From: Nocardia yamanashiensis NBRC 100130
Lineage (GTDB): Bacteria > Actinomycetota > Actinomycetes > Mycobacteriales > Mycobacteriaceae
Reading direction: 5' to 3'
Length of the DNA stretch: 64,000 bases
Assembly: GCF_001613325.1 (NCBI RefSeq)
Contig: NZ_BDCD01000017.1
Span: 248,001 to 312,000, forward strand
Shown here piece by piece: positions 7,836 to 15,515 of the stretch. How positions within the stretch are numbered: the stretch's first letter is position 1; each line of letters begins with the position of its first letter. The position numbers and the translations under genes are program-made. The notes beneath the pieces are model-generated. The model did no database searches and was not told the DNA's origin. It worked only from the letters and a program-made list of their open reading frames with translations.

Positions 7836-8525
7836 TCAGGCCAGGTGCTCGCCGAAGAAGGCGAAGATGCGCCGCCAAGCGTCCTCGGTGGCCTCGTCGT
7901 TGTAGCCGAGGCCGGTGACCCGCAGCAGGGGTTCGGCCGGGGTCTCGTTGGCGAAGGAGTGGGTGACGCCGGGGTAGGTCTTGACGTCGTGAGCCACACC
8001 GTATTCGGTGAGCGTGCGCTCCAGTTTGGGGCCGCGTCCCGGGTTGGCCGGGTCGAGTTTGCCGTAGCTGGCCACGACCGGGCAGGAGCCGCGCAGGAAG
8101 TCGGCGTATTTGCCGCTGCCGGAGGGATAGAACGGGGCGGCGGCGTCGAAACCCTTGGGGGCCACCAGGAGTGCGAAGCCGCCGCCGAGGCAGAAACCCA
8201 CCACGGCGATCTTGCCGGTGCAGTCCGGGTCGGCGGCCAGCAGTTCGCGGGCGGCCAGGATGTCGCGGGTGCCGACGCCGGGTGCGGCAGTCACGACCTC
8301 GCGCAGCAGGGTGGGCACGCAGCGAACGCGGCCGCGCGCGAACAGGTTCGGGGCGATGGTGAGGTAGCCGTTGTTGCTGAGGCGGCGCACCGTGCGGCGG
8401 GTGTCGGCGCTCATGCCGAGACCGTCGTGCAGCACCACCACCCCGGGCCAGGGTCCGGGGCCCGAAGGGCGTTCCAGCAGGGCGTCTATGGTGCCGTCGG
8501 GCGTGGTCAGGTCGATCGTGCTCAT
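7836..8525 (-). CDS. Dienelactone hydrolase family protein
   Basis: A 229-residue alpha/beta hydrolase of the dienelactone hydrolase family. The family's Cys-Asp-His triad is visible: Cys112 in GFCLGGG, Asp158 in YGKLDP and His189 in GVTHSF. Such enzymes open lactones in aromatic degradation or hydrolyse other esters; here no catechol pathway genes are near, so the substrate is open. The start at 8525 is set by GGAAGG about 10 bases upstream; upstream in frame lies Arg-rich non-family sequence. It is divergent from the LLM oxidoreductase gene and shares a 164-base promoter region with it. Confidence 0.88.
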   Translation of the reverse strand: MSTIDLTTPDGTIDALLERPSGPGPWPGVVVLHDGLGMSADTRRTVRRLSNNGYLTIAPNLFARGRVRCVPTLLREVVTAAPGVGTRDILAARELLAADPDCTGKIAVVGFCLGGGFALLVAPKGFDAAAPFYPSGSGKYADFLRGSCPVVASYGKLDPANPGRGPKLERTLTEYGVAHDVKTYPGVTHSFANETPAEPLLRVTGLGYNDEATEDAWRRIFAFFGEHLA

Positions 8526-8584
8526 CGTCGAGCGCCTTCCGTGAGTGGCGTCCCCCGGTGGCCGCCGCCGATCCAGACTAACCC

Positions 8585-8596
8585 GTCTGGGACAAT
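8585..8596. promoter_or_regulatory. GTCTGGGACAAT motif in divergent promoter
   Basis: GTC-TGG-GACA is an imperfect palindromic box followed by AT. The identical 12 bases occur at 45066-45077 before a PF10118 gene, and a related box lies upstream of the lipase gene near 54710. It may be a shared operator or promoter element. Confidence 0.35.
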
Positions 8597-8689
8597 TTGT
8601 TTTTCGACGCAGGCGGCGCGGAAACATTGTGACGTCCTCGCGAAACCGTGACAGTGTGCTTGATCAGTACATCTCGAAGGGAGATTCAC

Positions 8690-9682
8690 GTGCGCTTCGG
8701 CCTCTTCGTCCCACAGGGCTGGCGACTCGACCTGGTCGGTATCGACCCGGCGGCACAGTGGGGGGTGATGCGGGACCTGGCGCAACGCGCCGACGCCACG
8801 GACGCCTGGGAATCCATCTGGGTCTACGACCATTTCCACACCGTCCCGGTGCCCACCGAGGAAGCCACCCACGAGGCCTGGACGCTCATGTCGGCCTTCG
8901 CGGCGGTCACCTCGCGGGTGCGGCTCGGGCAGATGTGCACCGCCATCAGCTACCGCAATCCGGCGTACCTGGCCAAGGTGGCCGCGACCGTCGACCTGAT
9001 CTCGGGCGGGCGCGTCGAGATGGGTATCGGCGCGGGCTGGTACGAGCACGAATGGCGCGCTTACGGATACGGCTTCCCGAGCGCCGGTGAACGGCTCGCG
9101 CGGCTCGACGAGGGCGTGCAGATCTTCAAGCAGGCCTGGACCACCGGCAAGGCGACCCTGGACGGCAAGCACTACCAGGTGAACGAGGCCATCGTGCGGC
9201 CGTTGCCGTTGCAGGAGGGCGGCATTCCGATCTGGGTCGCGGGCGGCGGGGAGAAGAAGACGCTGCGCATTGCCGCGAAGTACGCCTCGTACACCAATTT
9301 CGCGGGCGATCCGGAAACCTTCACCCAGAAGTCCGAACTGCTGCGCGCCCACTGTGCCGACGTCGGCACCGATTTCGACGCCATCACCCGCAGCTCCAAT
9401 TTCAACACCCTGGTCGGCGCGACCGAGGCCGAGGTGGAGGACCGGCTGGCGGCGCTGGAGGCGCGGCTGACCCCCTTCGTCGGCGCGGACGGGGCACAGC
9501 AGCACGTGAAGGATCTGTTCCGGACCTCCCCCGCCGTGGGCACCCCGGAGCAGATCGTCGAAAAGCTCTCCGTCGTCAAGGCTCTCGGCCTGGGCTACTC
9601 GATCCACGTCTTCCCCGAGACCGCCTACGACACCTCCGGCGTGGAACTGTTCGAACGCGAGGTCATTCCGGCGCTGCGCTGA
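8690..9682 (+). CDS. LLM-class F420-dependent oxidoreductase (TIGR03560-like)
   Basis: A 330-residue luciferase-like TIM-barrel protein. The N-terminus MRFGLFVPQGW, the WVYDHFHT segment, LGQMCTAISYRNPAYLAK, SGGRVEMGIGAGWYEHEWRAYGY and the IWVAGGGEKKTLRIAAKYA motif are typical of actinobacterial members that use reduced F420 (or FMN) to reduce or oxidise a substrate in the cytoplasm. GTG 8690 follows GAAGGGAG at 8676-8683. The substrate cannot be read; neighbours are a divergent dienelactone hydrolase and a convergent AraC gene that ends 2 bases before the end of this one's downstream context. Confidence 0.88.
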   Translation: MRFGLFVPQGWRLDLVGIDPAAQWGVMRDLAQRADATDAWESIWVYDHFHTVPVPTEEATHEAWTLMSAFAAVTSRVRLGQMCTAISYRNPAYLAKVAATVDLISGGRVEMGIGAGWYEHEWRAYGYGFPSAGERLARLDEGVQIFKQAWTTGKATLDGKHYQVNEAIVRPLPLQEGGIPIWVAGGGEKKTLRIAAKYASYTNFAGDPETFTQKSELLRAHCADVGTDFDAITRSSNFNTLVGATEAEVEDRLAALEARLTPFVGADGAQQHVKDLFRTSPAVGTPEQIVEKLSVVKALGLGYSIHVFPETAYDTSGVELFEREVIPALR

Positions 9683-10712
9683 CCGCGCGCTCCCGGAACC
9701 CCAGCGGCGTGACACCGGCGCGCTGCTGAAAGTACTTGGAGAAATTGGACGGATCGTCGAACCCGAGGCGTTCGGCGATCCGCGCCACCGGTTCCTTCCC
9801 GTGCACCAGCAGCCGTTTGGCCTCCAGCACGATGCGCTCGTCGATGAGCTGCTTCGCACTCAACCCGGTGTTCTCCCGCGCCAGCCGATTCAACGTCCGC
9901 GTCGAATACCCCAGCCGCGCAGCATAATCGGCCACCTTGTGCCGCGTCGCGAAGGTCTTCTCCACCTCGTCCCGGAACCAGACGAACGCCTCCCGCGTCG
10001 GGGCGGCCGCGCGATCATCACCGGCGGTGGCGGCCAGCGCGAGCAGCAGCAAAGCTCCCGCGAGCAAATGGGCGCGAGCCGCATCCCGAGTGGCGTTGCC
10101 GCTCAGAGAATCCGGCGTGCTTCCAGCCCTTCCGCGCCCGGGTGCGGTGGTCGCGGGCTCGGCAGTGCTCACAACCAGTGGCGTGGGTGCGACGGCGACC
10201 GAGACGTCCGGGGCGGTTGAGCCGCCGGTCAGAGCATTCGGCCGACCGGTGCCGGTGGGCAACGGGGTCTGCGTGGGATCGGTGGCGAAGACGGCCGCGA
10301 GGGCGATCCGGGCAGGCATGCCGGCCAAGAGCGGTGCGGGCCAGTGGTTCGGGGTGCCGACACCCGCCGCGCCGATGCGCTCGCGGCTGCCGGAGTCGAT
10401 CGCCGCGGGAGTGAACAGTGCCACCGGGCCGTCGATCGCGGCGATCGCGCCCCACTGGTGCACCTGGCCCGCCCTGATCCAGAGCACGTCGCCCGGTCCG
10501 AGCGGGAAATCGGTGAAGTCGACGGTGTGGGAGGCCGTGCCTGCGTCGATGCGCAGCAGGATGTCGAAGTCGAGGCGCTGCGGGGTGCGGAAGCCGTGCG
10601 GCCCGGCGCGTTCGCGCATGCGGGCGAGGGTGGTCAGTTCGATCTCGCCGGTGACGCCGGGCGGCGGTTCGTAGCTGACCGGGCGGATGGCGGGGTGTCC
10701 CATTTTCACCAT
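9663..10712 (-). CDS. AraC-family regulator with cupin sensor and long low-complexity linker
   Basis: A 349-residue regulator. Residues ~15-125 are an AraC-type cupin ligand-binding domain (FDILLRIDAGTASHTVDFTDFPLGPG style, then LWIRAGQVHQWG), and ~240-345 is the double HTH (VADYAARLGYSTRTLNRL; VARIAERLGFDDPSNFSKYF), which matches the family well. Between them lies a Pro/Thr/Ala/Gly-rich stretch (~150-215) that looks unstructured and is longer than is usual. The final 20 bases overlap the end of the convergent LLM gene. Divergent from the metallo-beta-lactamase-fold gene 89 bases away, which is a plausible target. ATG 10703 is a possible alternative start. Confidence 0.85.
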   Translation of the reverse strand: MVKMGHPAIRPVSYEPPPGVTGEIELTTLARMRERAGPHGFRTPQRLDFDILLRIDAGTASHTVDFTDFPLGPGDVLWIRAGQVHQWGAIAAIDGPVALFTPAAIDSGSRERIGAAGVGTPNHWPAPLLAGMPARIALAAVFATDPTQTPLPTGTGRPNALTGGSTAPDVSVAVAPTPLVVSTAEPATTAPGRGRAGSTPDSLSGNATRDAARAHLLAGALLLLALAATAGDDRAAAPTREAFVWFRDEVEKTFATRHKVADYAARLGYSTRTLNRLARENTGLSAKQLIDERIVLEAKRLLVHGKEPVARIAERLGFDDPSNFSKYFQQRAGVTPLGFRERAVSAAPE

Positions 10713-10754
10713 GGTACGTCCTGCCGGAACCGTGAAAAGGCCAGTTCATCGCCA

Positions 10755-10760
10755 TAGGCT
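10755..10760 (+). promoter_or_regulatory. Candidate -10 hexamer TAGGCT
   Basis: TAGGCT lies 42 bases before the MBL-fold gene start, in the short region shared with the divergent AraC gene. The same hexamer occurs before the GntR gene at 5957. No convincing -35 is visible. Confidence 0.3.
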
Positions 10761-10801
10761 GCGTGCATAGCCAATCGAGATGACCCGAAGGGAAGATCGC
10801 T

Positions 10802-11608
10802 ATGACGAGCTTGGACTACCGGATTTTCGACTCCGCCGACGCCTCGCTGAACAAGACCAGCGTGCTGGTGACCGGTGCGACCGAGGCGCTCGTGGTGGAT
10901 GCCGGGTTCACCCGGGCGGATGGGCATCGCATCGTGGCCGAGGTGCTGGACGCGGGCAAGCGGCTCACCACGGTGCTGATCACCGCGGGCGATCCGGACT
11001 TCTATTTCGGCGCGGAGGTCATCGCCGACGCGTTCCCGGAGGCGAAGTTCCTCGCGCCCGCCGATGTCATCGAGCACATTCACGCCAGTTACGAGGGCAA
11101 GCTGCAGGCGTGGGCGCACCTCGGCGCGAACCTGCCCACCCGGCTGGTGAATATCGACACCCTCACCGCGGACACCGTCAGCGTGGACGGCACCGTTCTC
11201 GAGGTTCGCCGCGCCACCGACGCGCTCGGCGATCGCGCCTGGTACGTCTACGAACCCGTGGCCCGCGCGCTGTTCGGCGGAGTGCTGTTGTTCGAGGGCC
11301 TGCACGTGTGGACCGCGGACACCGCCACGCCGGAGCAGCGCGCCGCCTGGCGGGCCGTATTGGACGAGCTGCTGGCCCTGGATCCGACCTTCGTGGTGGC
11401 CGGTCACCGGGCGGCGGGCGCGCCCACCGATCAGACCGCGATCCGGCAGACCAGCGACTACCTGTGGTTCTTCGAGAAGGTCGTCGCCGACTCCCCCGAT
11501 GCCGCCACCGCCGAGGCCGCATTGCTGGAGGCGTACCCCGATTACGGGCTGAAGATCGCCGCCAACCTCGGCACCAAGGTCGCGAAGGGCGAGATGACAT
11601 GGGGCTGA
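10802..11608 (+). CDS. Metallo-beta-lactamase-fold protein with degenerate metal motif (Vmh-like)
   Basis: A 268-residue MBL-fold protein. The fold is recognisable (ALVVDAGFTRADGHRIVAEVL, then the turn at 61-70), but the HxHxDH signature reads TAGDPDFYFG: all three histidines are gone and only the Asp remains. A later VVAGH (about residue 201) keeps one His. I recall a Vmh-type MBL subfamily with a similar SHGDPDYYFG turn, so this belongs to a known variant, but here even the first His is Ala. A dinuclear-zinc hydrolase is therefore unlikely; ligand binding or a different activity is possible. ATG 10802 follows AAGGGAAG. It overlaps the next gene by ten bases. Confidence 0.78.
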   Translation: MTSLDYRIFDSADASLNKTSVLVTGATEALVVDAGFTRADGHRIVAEVLDAGKRLTTVLITAGDPDFYFGAEVIADAFPEAKFLAPADVIEHIHASYEGKLQAWAHLGANLPTRLVNIDTLTADTVSVDGTVLEVRRATDALGDRAWYVYEPVARALFGGVLLFEGLHVWTADTATPEQRAAWRAVLDELLALDPTFVVAGHRAAGAPTDQTAIRQTSDYLWFFEKVVADSPDAATAEAALLEAYPDYGLKIAANLGTKVAKGEMTWG

Positions 11609-12030
11609 ACGGGATCGACGAGTCCCCGGCCGCCGTGGTGCGCCGCCAGTACCTCGCCTCCGCGGCGGGCGATCTGGCGGCGCTGCGGGAAACCCTCGCG
11701 CCGGACGTGGAATGGACCGAGATGGCGGGCTTCCCGCTCGCCGGGACCTACCGCACCCCCGAGGGCGTCACCTCGAACGTGATGGAGCGGCTGGGCGCGG
11801 AATGGGACGACTGGACCGCGCACGACGACACCTACATCGCCGACGGTGAGAACGTCGTGGTCCTGGCCCGCTACACCGCCACCCACAAGGCCACCGGCAA
11901 TCCGCTGAATGTTCGGGTGGCCCACCACTTCACGGTGCGCGGCGGCAAGATAGTGCGCTTCGAGCAGTTCGTGGACACCGCCCTGGTGCGCGACGCCGCA
12001 CAGGGCGGGCCGGGTACGCACCGCTCGTGA
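11599..12030 (+). CDS. SnoaL/NTF2-like protein
   Basis: A 143-residue cone-fold (NTF2/SnoaL) protein: VVRRQYLASAAGDLAALRETLAPDVEW at the start, the FPLAGTYRTPEGV loop, and the C-terminal VRVAHHFTVRGGKIVRFEQFVDTA strands typical of ketosteroid-isomerase-like proteins. These act as isomerases, hydrolases or small-molecule binders; which is not clear. ATG 11599 lies within the end of the MBL-fold gene (ten-base overlap), so the two are co-translated, perhaps controlled by the AraC regulator divergent from the pair. It ends 13 bases before the convergent GH1 gene. Confidence 0.82.
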   Translation: MGLNGIDESPAAVVRRQYLASAAGDLAALRETLAPDVEWTEMAGFPLAGTYRTPEGVTSNVMERLGAEWDDWTAHDDTYIADGENVVVLARYTATHKATGNPLNVRVAHHFTVRGGKIVRFEQFVDTALVRDAAQGGPGTHRS

Positions 12031-12043
12031 CGCGACGCGGTGG

Positions 12044-13363
12044 TCAGCGCGGGACCGTCACCGGGTCGGTGCAGCTGTCGAGAGCGTCCACCAGCGAGCA
12101 GGCCTGCGGGGCGCGGGTGGGGCGGTAGTCGGCGGGGACGCCGCCGGCGCGGGTGATCTCGGTGTAGGCCGGGACCGCGTCGGTGGGCTTGCGGGTGAGG
12201 GCCGGATCGGTCAGCACGTCGACGGTATAGAGGCCGAAACGCGGTGTGTAGGAACCCCATTCGTAGTTGTCGGTGAGGCTCCAGTAGTTGTAGCCGATCA
12301 CGTTCATGCCGTCGGCCTTGGCGCGCTGAATCCAGTAGATATTGTCGCGGAGGTTGTCGGCGCGGGTGTAGCCGTCGGCGCGGGGCTGACCGTTCTCGGT
12401 GGGCATGCCGTTCTCCACGATGTAGAGCGGTTTGCCGGGGAACTTGCGCGAATAGTGTTGCAGCGCATAGTAGATGCCCTCCGGCTGGAGCGGGCGGGTC
12501 CACATGTCCTTGACGGCGGCCATCGAGGTGAGAGTGTCCGGGGACAGGCCGTAGTAGTAGTCGATGCCGACGTAGTCGAGCTTGGCGGCGATGCTGTCGA
12601 CGAAGCGGCCGTTGGCGCCCTCCTCGGCACCGGGCATGTAGGCGACATTGCTGGTGACCAGCGCACCGGGCTGCTTCGCGTGGATGTAGTCGTAGATGTC
12701 GTTGTGCGCCTGCGCGAGTTTATCCTGCATGGCGGTGTAGGAGGTGGCGGGCATGCCGCCGAAGCCGATCTCCAGGGCGATATTGGCGAGGGGCTCGTTG
12801 AAGGTCACCCACAGCGGGTCGGCGTTCGCGAAACGATCGACCACCACGCGGGCATTGGCCAGCCAATCGGCGACGATGCCGGGATTACTCCAGCCGCCGC
12901 GGTCCACCTCCCAGCCCGGGTACACCCAGTGGTCGATAGTGAGCATGGGCCGCATGCCGGCGGCGCGGATCGACGCGATGACATCGTCGTAGAAGCGCAG
13001 GCCCTGCTCGTCCCACACGCCCGGCTGCGGCTGTACCCGCGCCCATTCGATGCCGATGCGATAGACCTTCACGCCCAACCCTTTTGCCAACTGGATGTCG
13101 GACTTGTAGCGCTCGAAGAAGTCGATCGAATCGTGGTACGGGTCCGACACCTTGCCGCCCGCCACATAGCGCGACCAATTGCTGTCCGGCGCATGCCCTT
13201 CCGATTGGTACCCGGAGGCCGCCACACCCCACAGGAAGTCGTCGCCGAGCGGTGCGACCCGGGCGGGCGGCTCCGGGCGCGCGAAGGCCGGGCCGGCCGT
13301 CTGGGCGAGCGCGGCGGTGGCGGCCAGGGTCAGCAGGGCGAGAGTGCGGCGGCGGAATCGCAT
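12044..13363 (-). CDS. Secreted family 1 glycoside hydrolase (beta-glucosidase type)
   Basis: A 439-residue GH1 enzyme. A signal peptide (basic MRFRRR, hydrophobic 7-20, likely cleavage after AFA at 28) sends it out of the cell. The retaining-mechanism glutamates are present: TFNEP with Glu190 as acid/base and IVENG with Glu317 as nucleophile; the N-terminal DFLWGVAASGYQSEG block is also typical. It should hydrolyse beta-linked glucosides or related sugars outside the cytoplasm; sugar specificity cannot be read. ATG 13363 is chosen because the signal peptide then starts normally; upstream in-frame codons run into the operator. Divergent from a TetR gene 68 bases away, which very likely represses it. 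Confidence 0.9.
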   Translation of the reverse strand: MRFRRRTLALLTLAATAALAQTAGPAFARPEPPARVAPLGDDFLWGVAASGYQSEGHAPDSNWSRYVAGGKVSDPYHDSIDFFERYKSDIQLAKGLGVKVYRIGIEWARVQPQPGVWDEQGLRFYDDVIASIRAAGMRPMLTIDHWVYPGWEVDRGGWSNPGIVADWLANARVVVDRFANADPLWVTFNEPLANIALEIGFGGMPATSYTAMQDKLAQAHNDIYDYIHAKQPGALVTSNVAYMPGAEEGANGRFVDSIAAKLDYVGIDYYYGLSPDTLTSMAAVKDMWTRPLQPEGIYYALQHYSRKFPGKPLYIVENGMPTENGQPRADGYTRADNLRDNIYWIQRAKADGMNVIGYNYWSLTDNYEWGSYTPRFGLYTVDVLTDPALTRKPTDAVPAYTEITRAGGVPADYRPTRAPQACSLVDALDSCTDPVTVPR

Positions 13364-13367
13364 AACG

Positions 13368-13390
13368 AAAACCGTACAGTGCTCGGTTTT
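13368..13390. promoter_or_regulatory. TetR operator candidate between GH1 and tetR genes
   Basis: A perfect inverted repeat AAAACCG (13368-13374) / CGGTTTT (13384-13390) with a 9-base spacer. The 23-base span, its place 4 bases from the GH1 start and in the 68-base gap to the TetR gene, all fit a TetR-family operator controlling both genes. Confidence 0.7.
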
Positions 13391-13431
13391 GGACGGCAAG
13401 GTGGCCCGCCAGCAGCGCATACACTCGGGCG

Positions 13432-14004
13432 GTGGCGAAACGCGGGCCCTATGGCAAGGGCATCGAACGACGGGAGCAGATTCTCGAGGCCGCGCTGCGG
13501 ACCATTGCCGAGCGCGGGTTCCTGGCGACCTCGGTGGCGGAACTGGCCGAGGCGGTCGGGCTGAGCCAGAGCGGATTGCTGCACTACTTCGGGTCCAAGG
13601 AGGAGCTGTTCGTCGCCGTGCTGCGCAAGCGCGACGATATCGACGGGGCCGCCATGGCCGCGCACTACGACGAGCCCGAGGATCTGCTCGAGCTCATCCG
13701 CCGCAATATCGAAGTGCCCGGGCTGGTGGAGTTGTTCACGCATATGCAGGCCGCCGCGGCCGACCCGCGCCATCCCGCGCACGAGTACATGCGCGAGCAC
13801 TACCGGCGCAGCGCCGAGGGGATGACCACGGTGCTGCGCGGTATGCGGGCGGCCGGGCGGCTGCCCGAGCACGTCGATATCGATTCCATGGCAACGGTTT
13901 TCCTCGCGCTCACCGACGGATTGCAGTCGCGGTGGCTCATCGACAAGAGCATCGATATGACCGCGCACCTGCGACTCGCCTGGGAGCGTTTCACCGCGGG
14001 CTAG
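13432..14004 (+). CDS. TetR-family transcriptional repressor
   Basis: A 190-residue TetR regulator. The N-terminal HTH is clear: RREQILEAALRTIAERGFLATSVAELAEAVGLSQSGLLHYFGSKEEL, given here only in its conserved blocks (ILEAAL, TSVAELAEAVGLS, LLHYFGSKEEL). The C-terminal half is helical with no recognisable ligand signature. GTG 13432 gives the usual short N-terminus. It is divergent from the secreted glucosidase gene, with a perfect inverted repeat between them, so glucoside-responsive control is a fair inference. Its stop codon overlaps the end of the convergent permease gene. Confidence 0.88.
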   Translation: MAKRGPYGKGIERREQILEAALRTIAERGFLATSVAELAEAVGLSQSGLLHYFGSKEELFVAVLRKRDDIDGAAMAAHYDEPEDLLELIRRNIEVPGLVELFTHMQAAAADPRHPAHEYMREHYRRSAEGMTTVLRGMRAAGRLPEHVDIDSMATVFLALTDGLQSRWLIDKSIDMTAHLRLAWERFTAG

Positions 14005-15515
14005 CCGATCAGCGCCGCCACCGCCAGGAACACACAGATCAGCACGAACAGGATGCCCATCAGCGGGGCGATGAACTTGACGTACCGGTCGTAGCGGACC
14101 TTGGCCAGGGCGATACCACCGGTCACCACGGCCGTGGTCGGGGTGACCAGGTTGGCCCAGCCCGAGGCCGACTGCCAGGCCGTGACCACCAAGGAACGCG
14201 GCACATGCGCGAAATCGGCGAGCGGGGCCATGATCGGCATGGCCAGGGTGGCGTGGCCGGAGGTGGACGGGATGAGGAACGCCAGCGGGACGTTCACCAG
14301 GAACACCGCCACCGCGAACACCGCCGACGAAGTGCCGGTGACCACGCCTTCCAGGGCGTGCAGCACGGTCGAGGTGATCTGGGTGTTGTTCATGATGACG
14401 GTGACGCCGCGGGCCAGCACGATGACGATGCCCGCGCCCACGAAATCGCCGAAACCCTTGCCGATCTGCTCGCTCATCTTGGCTTCGCCGAGGCCGCCGA
14501 CCAGGCCCACCACCACCGCGCCGACCAGGAACAGGGCGGTCAGTTCCGGGAAGAACCAGTCCAGCTCCCACGGATACTTCTGGGCGTCCGGGCCCTTGAT
14601 GACGGTGCCCCACGGAATGATCGAGAAGATCATGAAGGCGAAGGTCAGGCCGACCAGCCACAGCACCGCGACCTGGCGCTTGGTCATCGGATCCGGTTCG
14701 TGGTCTTCGGCTTTCACCTCCCGGTCGCCCGGCAGCCAGCCGGACCAGGACTTGTCCGGATCGGTTTTGACGCGGCGGGCGTACCAGAGGACGTAGGCGA
14801 CGGTGACCGCGGTGAGCACGATCAGCATGGCGACGCGCAGCACGATGCCGTCGCCGATGGCCACACCCGCCGCCGAGGAGGCGGTGCCGGTCGCGAAAGG
14901 GTTGACGGTGGAACACAACACGCCGACGCCCGCGCCCGCGATGATCGCGCCGACCGCAGTCATGCGGTCGTAGCCCAGCGCCAGCATCAAGGGCACCAGC
15001 AGGGCGTAGAAGCCCAGCGTCTCCTCCGCGAAACCTTCCACCGTGCCCGCCACCGCGAACACCACCATGATGCCGACGATCAGCAGGAAGGAGCGGTCGC
15101 GCAGTTTGTAGGCGAGCCGGCCGATACCGGAATCCAGTGCGCCCGTGGCGAATGCGACCGTGATGAACGCGCCGACCGCCAGCACGAACATGAACACCGC
15201 GGCCGCGCCGTACAGGTCGCCGGACAGGTCCGGGCCCACCTGACCGGTCTTGTCCTCGATGCCGTAGAGCCCGTTGATCGGCGCCAGGAACAGGTCCCGC
15301 AGCCGTTCCACGAAACTCTTGGTGGAATCGATGCGGTGATACGAGCCCGCGATGGGATGGCCCTGCTCGTCCATCTCGTACACGCCGGGCGGAATCACGA
15401 AGGCCAGCAGCCACACCGCGAGGGTGACGCCGGCCAGAATCGTGTAGGTGGAGGGGAAGCCGCGCTTCTTCTTGTGCTGCGCCGGCTTCGGAGCCGTGTC
15501 TACCGCCTCGGTCAC
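14001..15515 (-). CDS. YfcC/DcuC-type anion (C4-dicarboxylate/peptide?) permease
   Basis: A 504-residue membrane protein with about twelve segments. The N-terminus (FPSTYTILAGVTLAVWLLAFVIPPGVYE) and the tail (STSGHATLAMPIMAPLADFA, QSASGWANLVTPT) match the YfcC/DcuC superfamily of basic-amino-acid or C4-dicarboxylate permeases. It starts with GTG at 15515 and overlaps the stop of the upstream M20 peptidase by four bases (GTGA), so the two are co-translated. Coupling to a dipeptidase suggests it carries a peptide, amino acid or N-acyl amino acid rather than a dicarboxylate; this is inference. Confidence 0.85.
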   Translation of the reverse strand: MTEAVDTAPKPAQHKKKRGFPSTYTILAGVTLAVWLLAFVIPPGVYEMDEQGHPIAGSYHRIDSTKSFVERLRDLFLAPINGLYGIEDKTGQVGPDLSGDLYGAAAVFMFVLAVGAFITVAFATGALDSGIGRLAYKLRDRSFLLIVGIMVVFAVAGTVEGFAEETLGFYALLVPLMLALGYDRMTAVGAIIAGAGVGVLCSTVNPFATGTASSAAGVAIGDGIVLRVAMLIVLTAVTVAYVLWYARRVKTDPDKSWSGWLPGDREVKAEDHEPDPMTKRQVAVLWLVGLTFAFMIFSIIPWGTVIKGPDAQKYPWELDWFFPELTALFLVGAVVVGLVGGLGEAKMSEQIGKGFGDFVGAGIVIVLARGVTVIMNNTQITSTVLHALEGVVTGTSSAVFAVAVFLVNVPLAFLIPSTSGHATLAMPIMAPLADFAHVPRSLVVTAWQSASGWANLVTPTTAVVTGGIALAKVRYDRYVKFIAPLMGILFVLICVFLAVAALIG

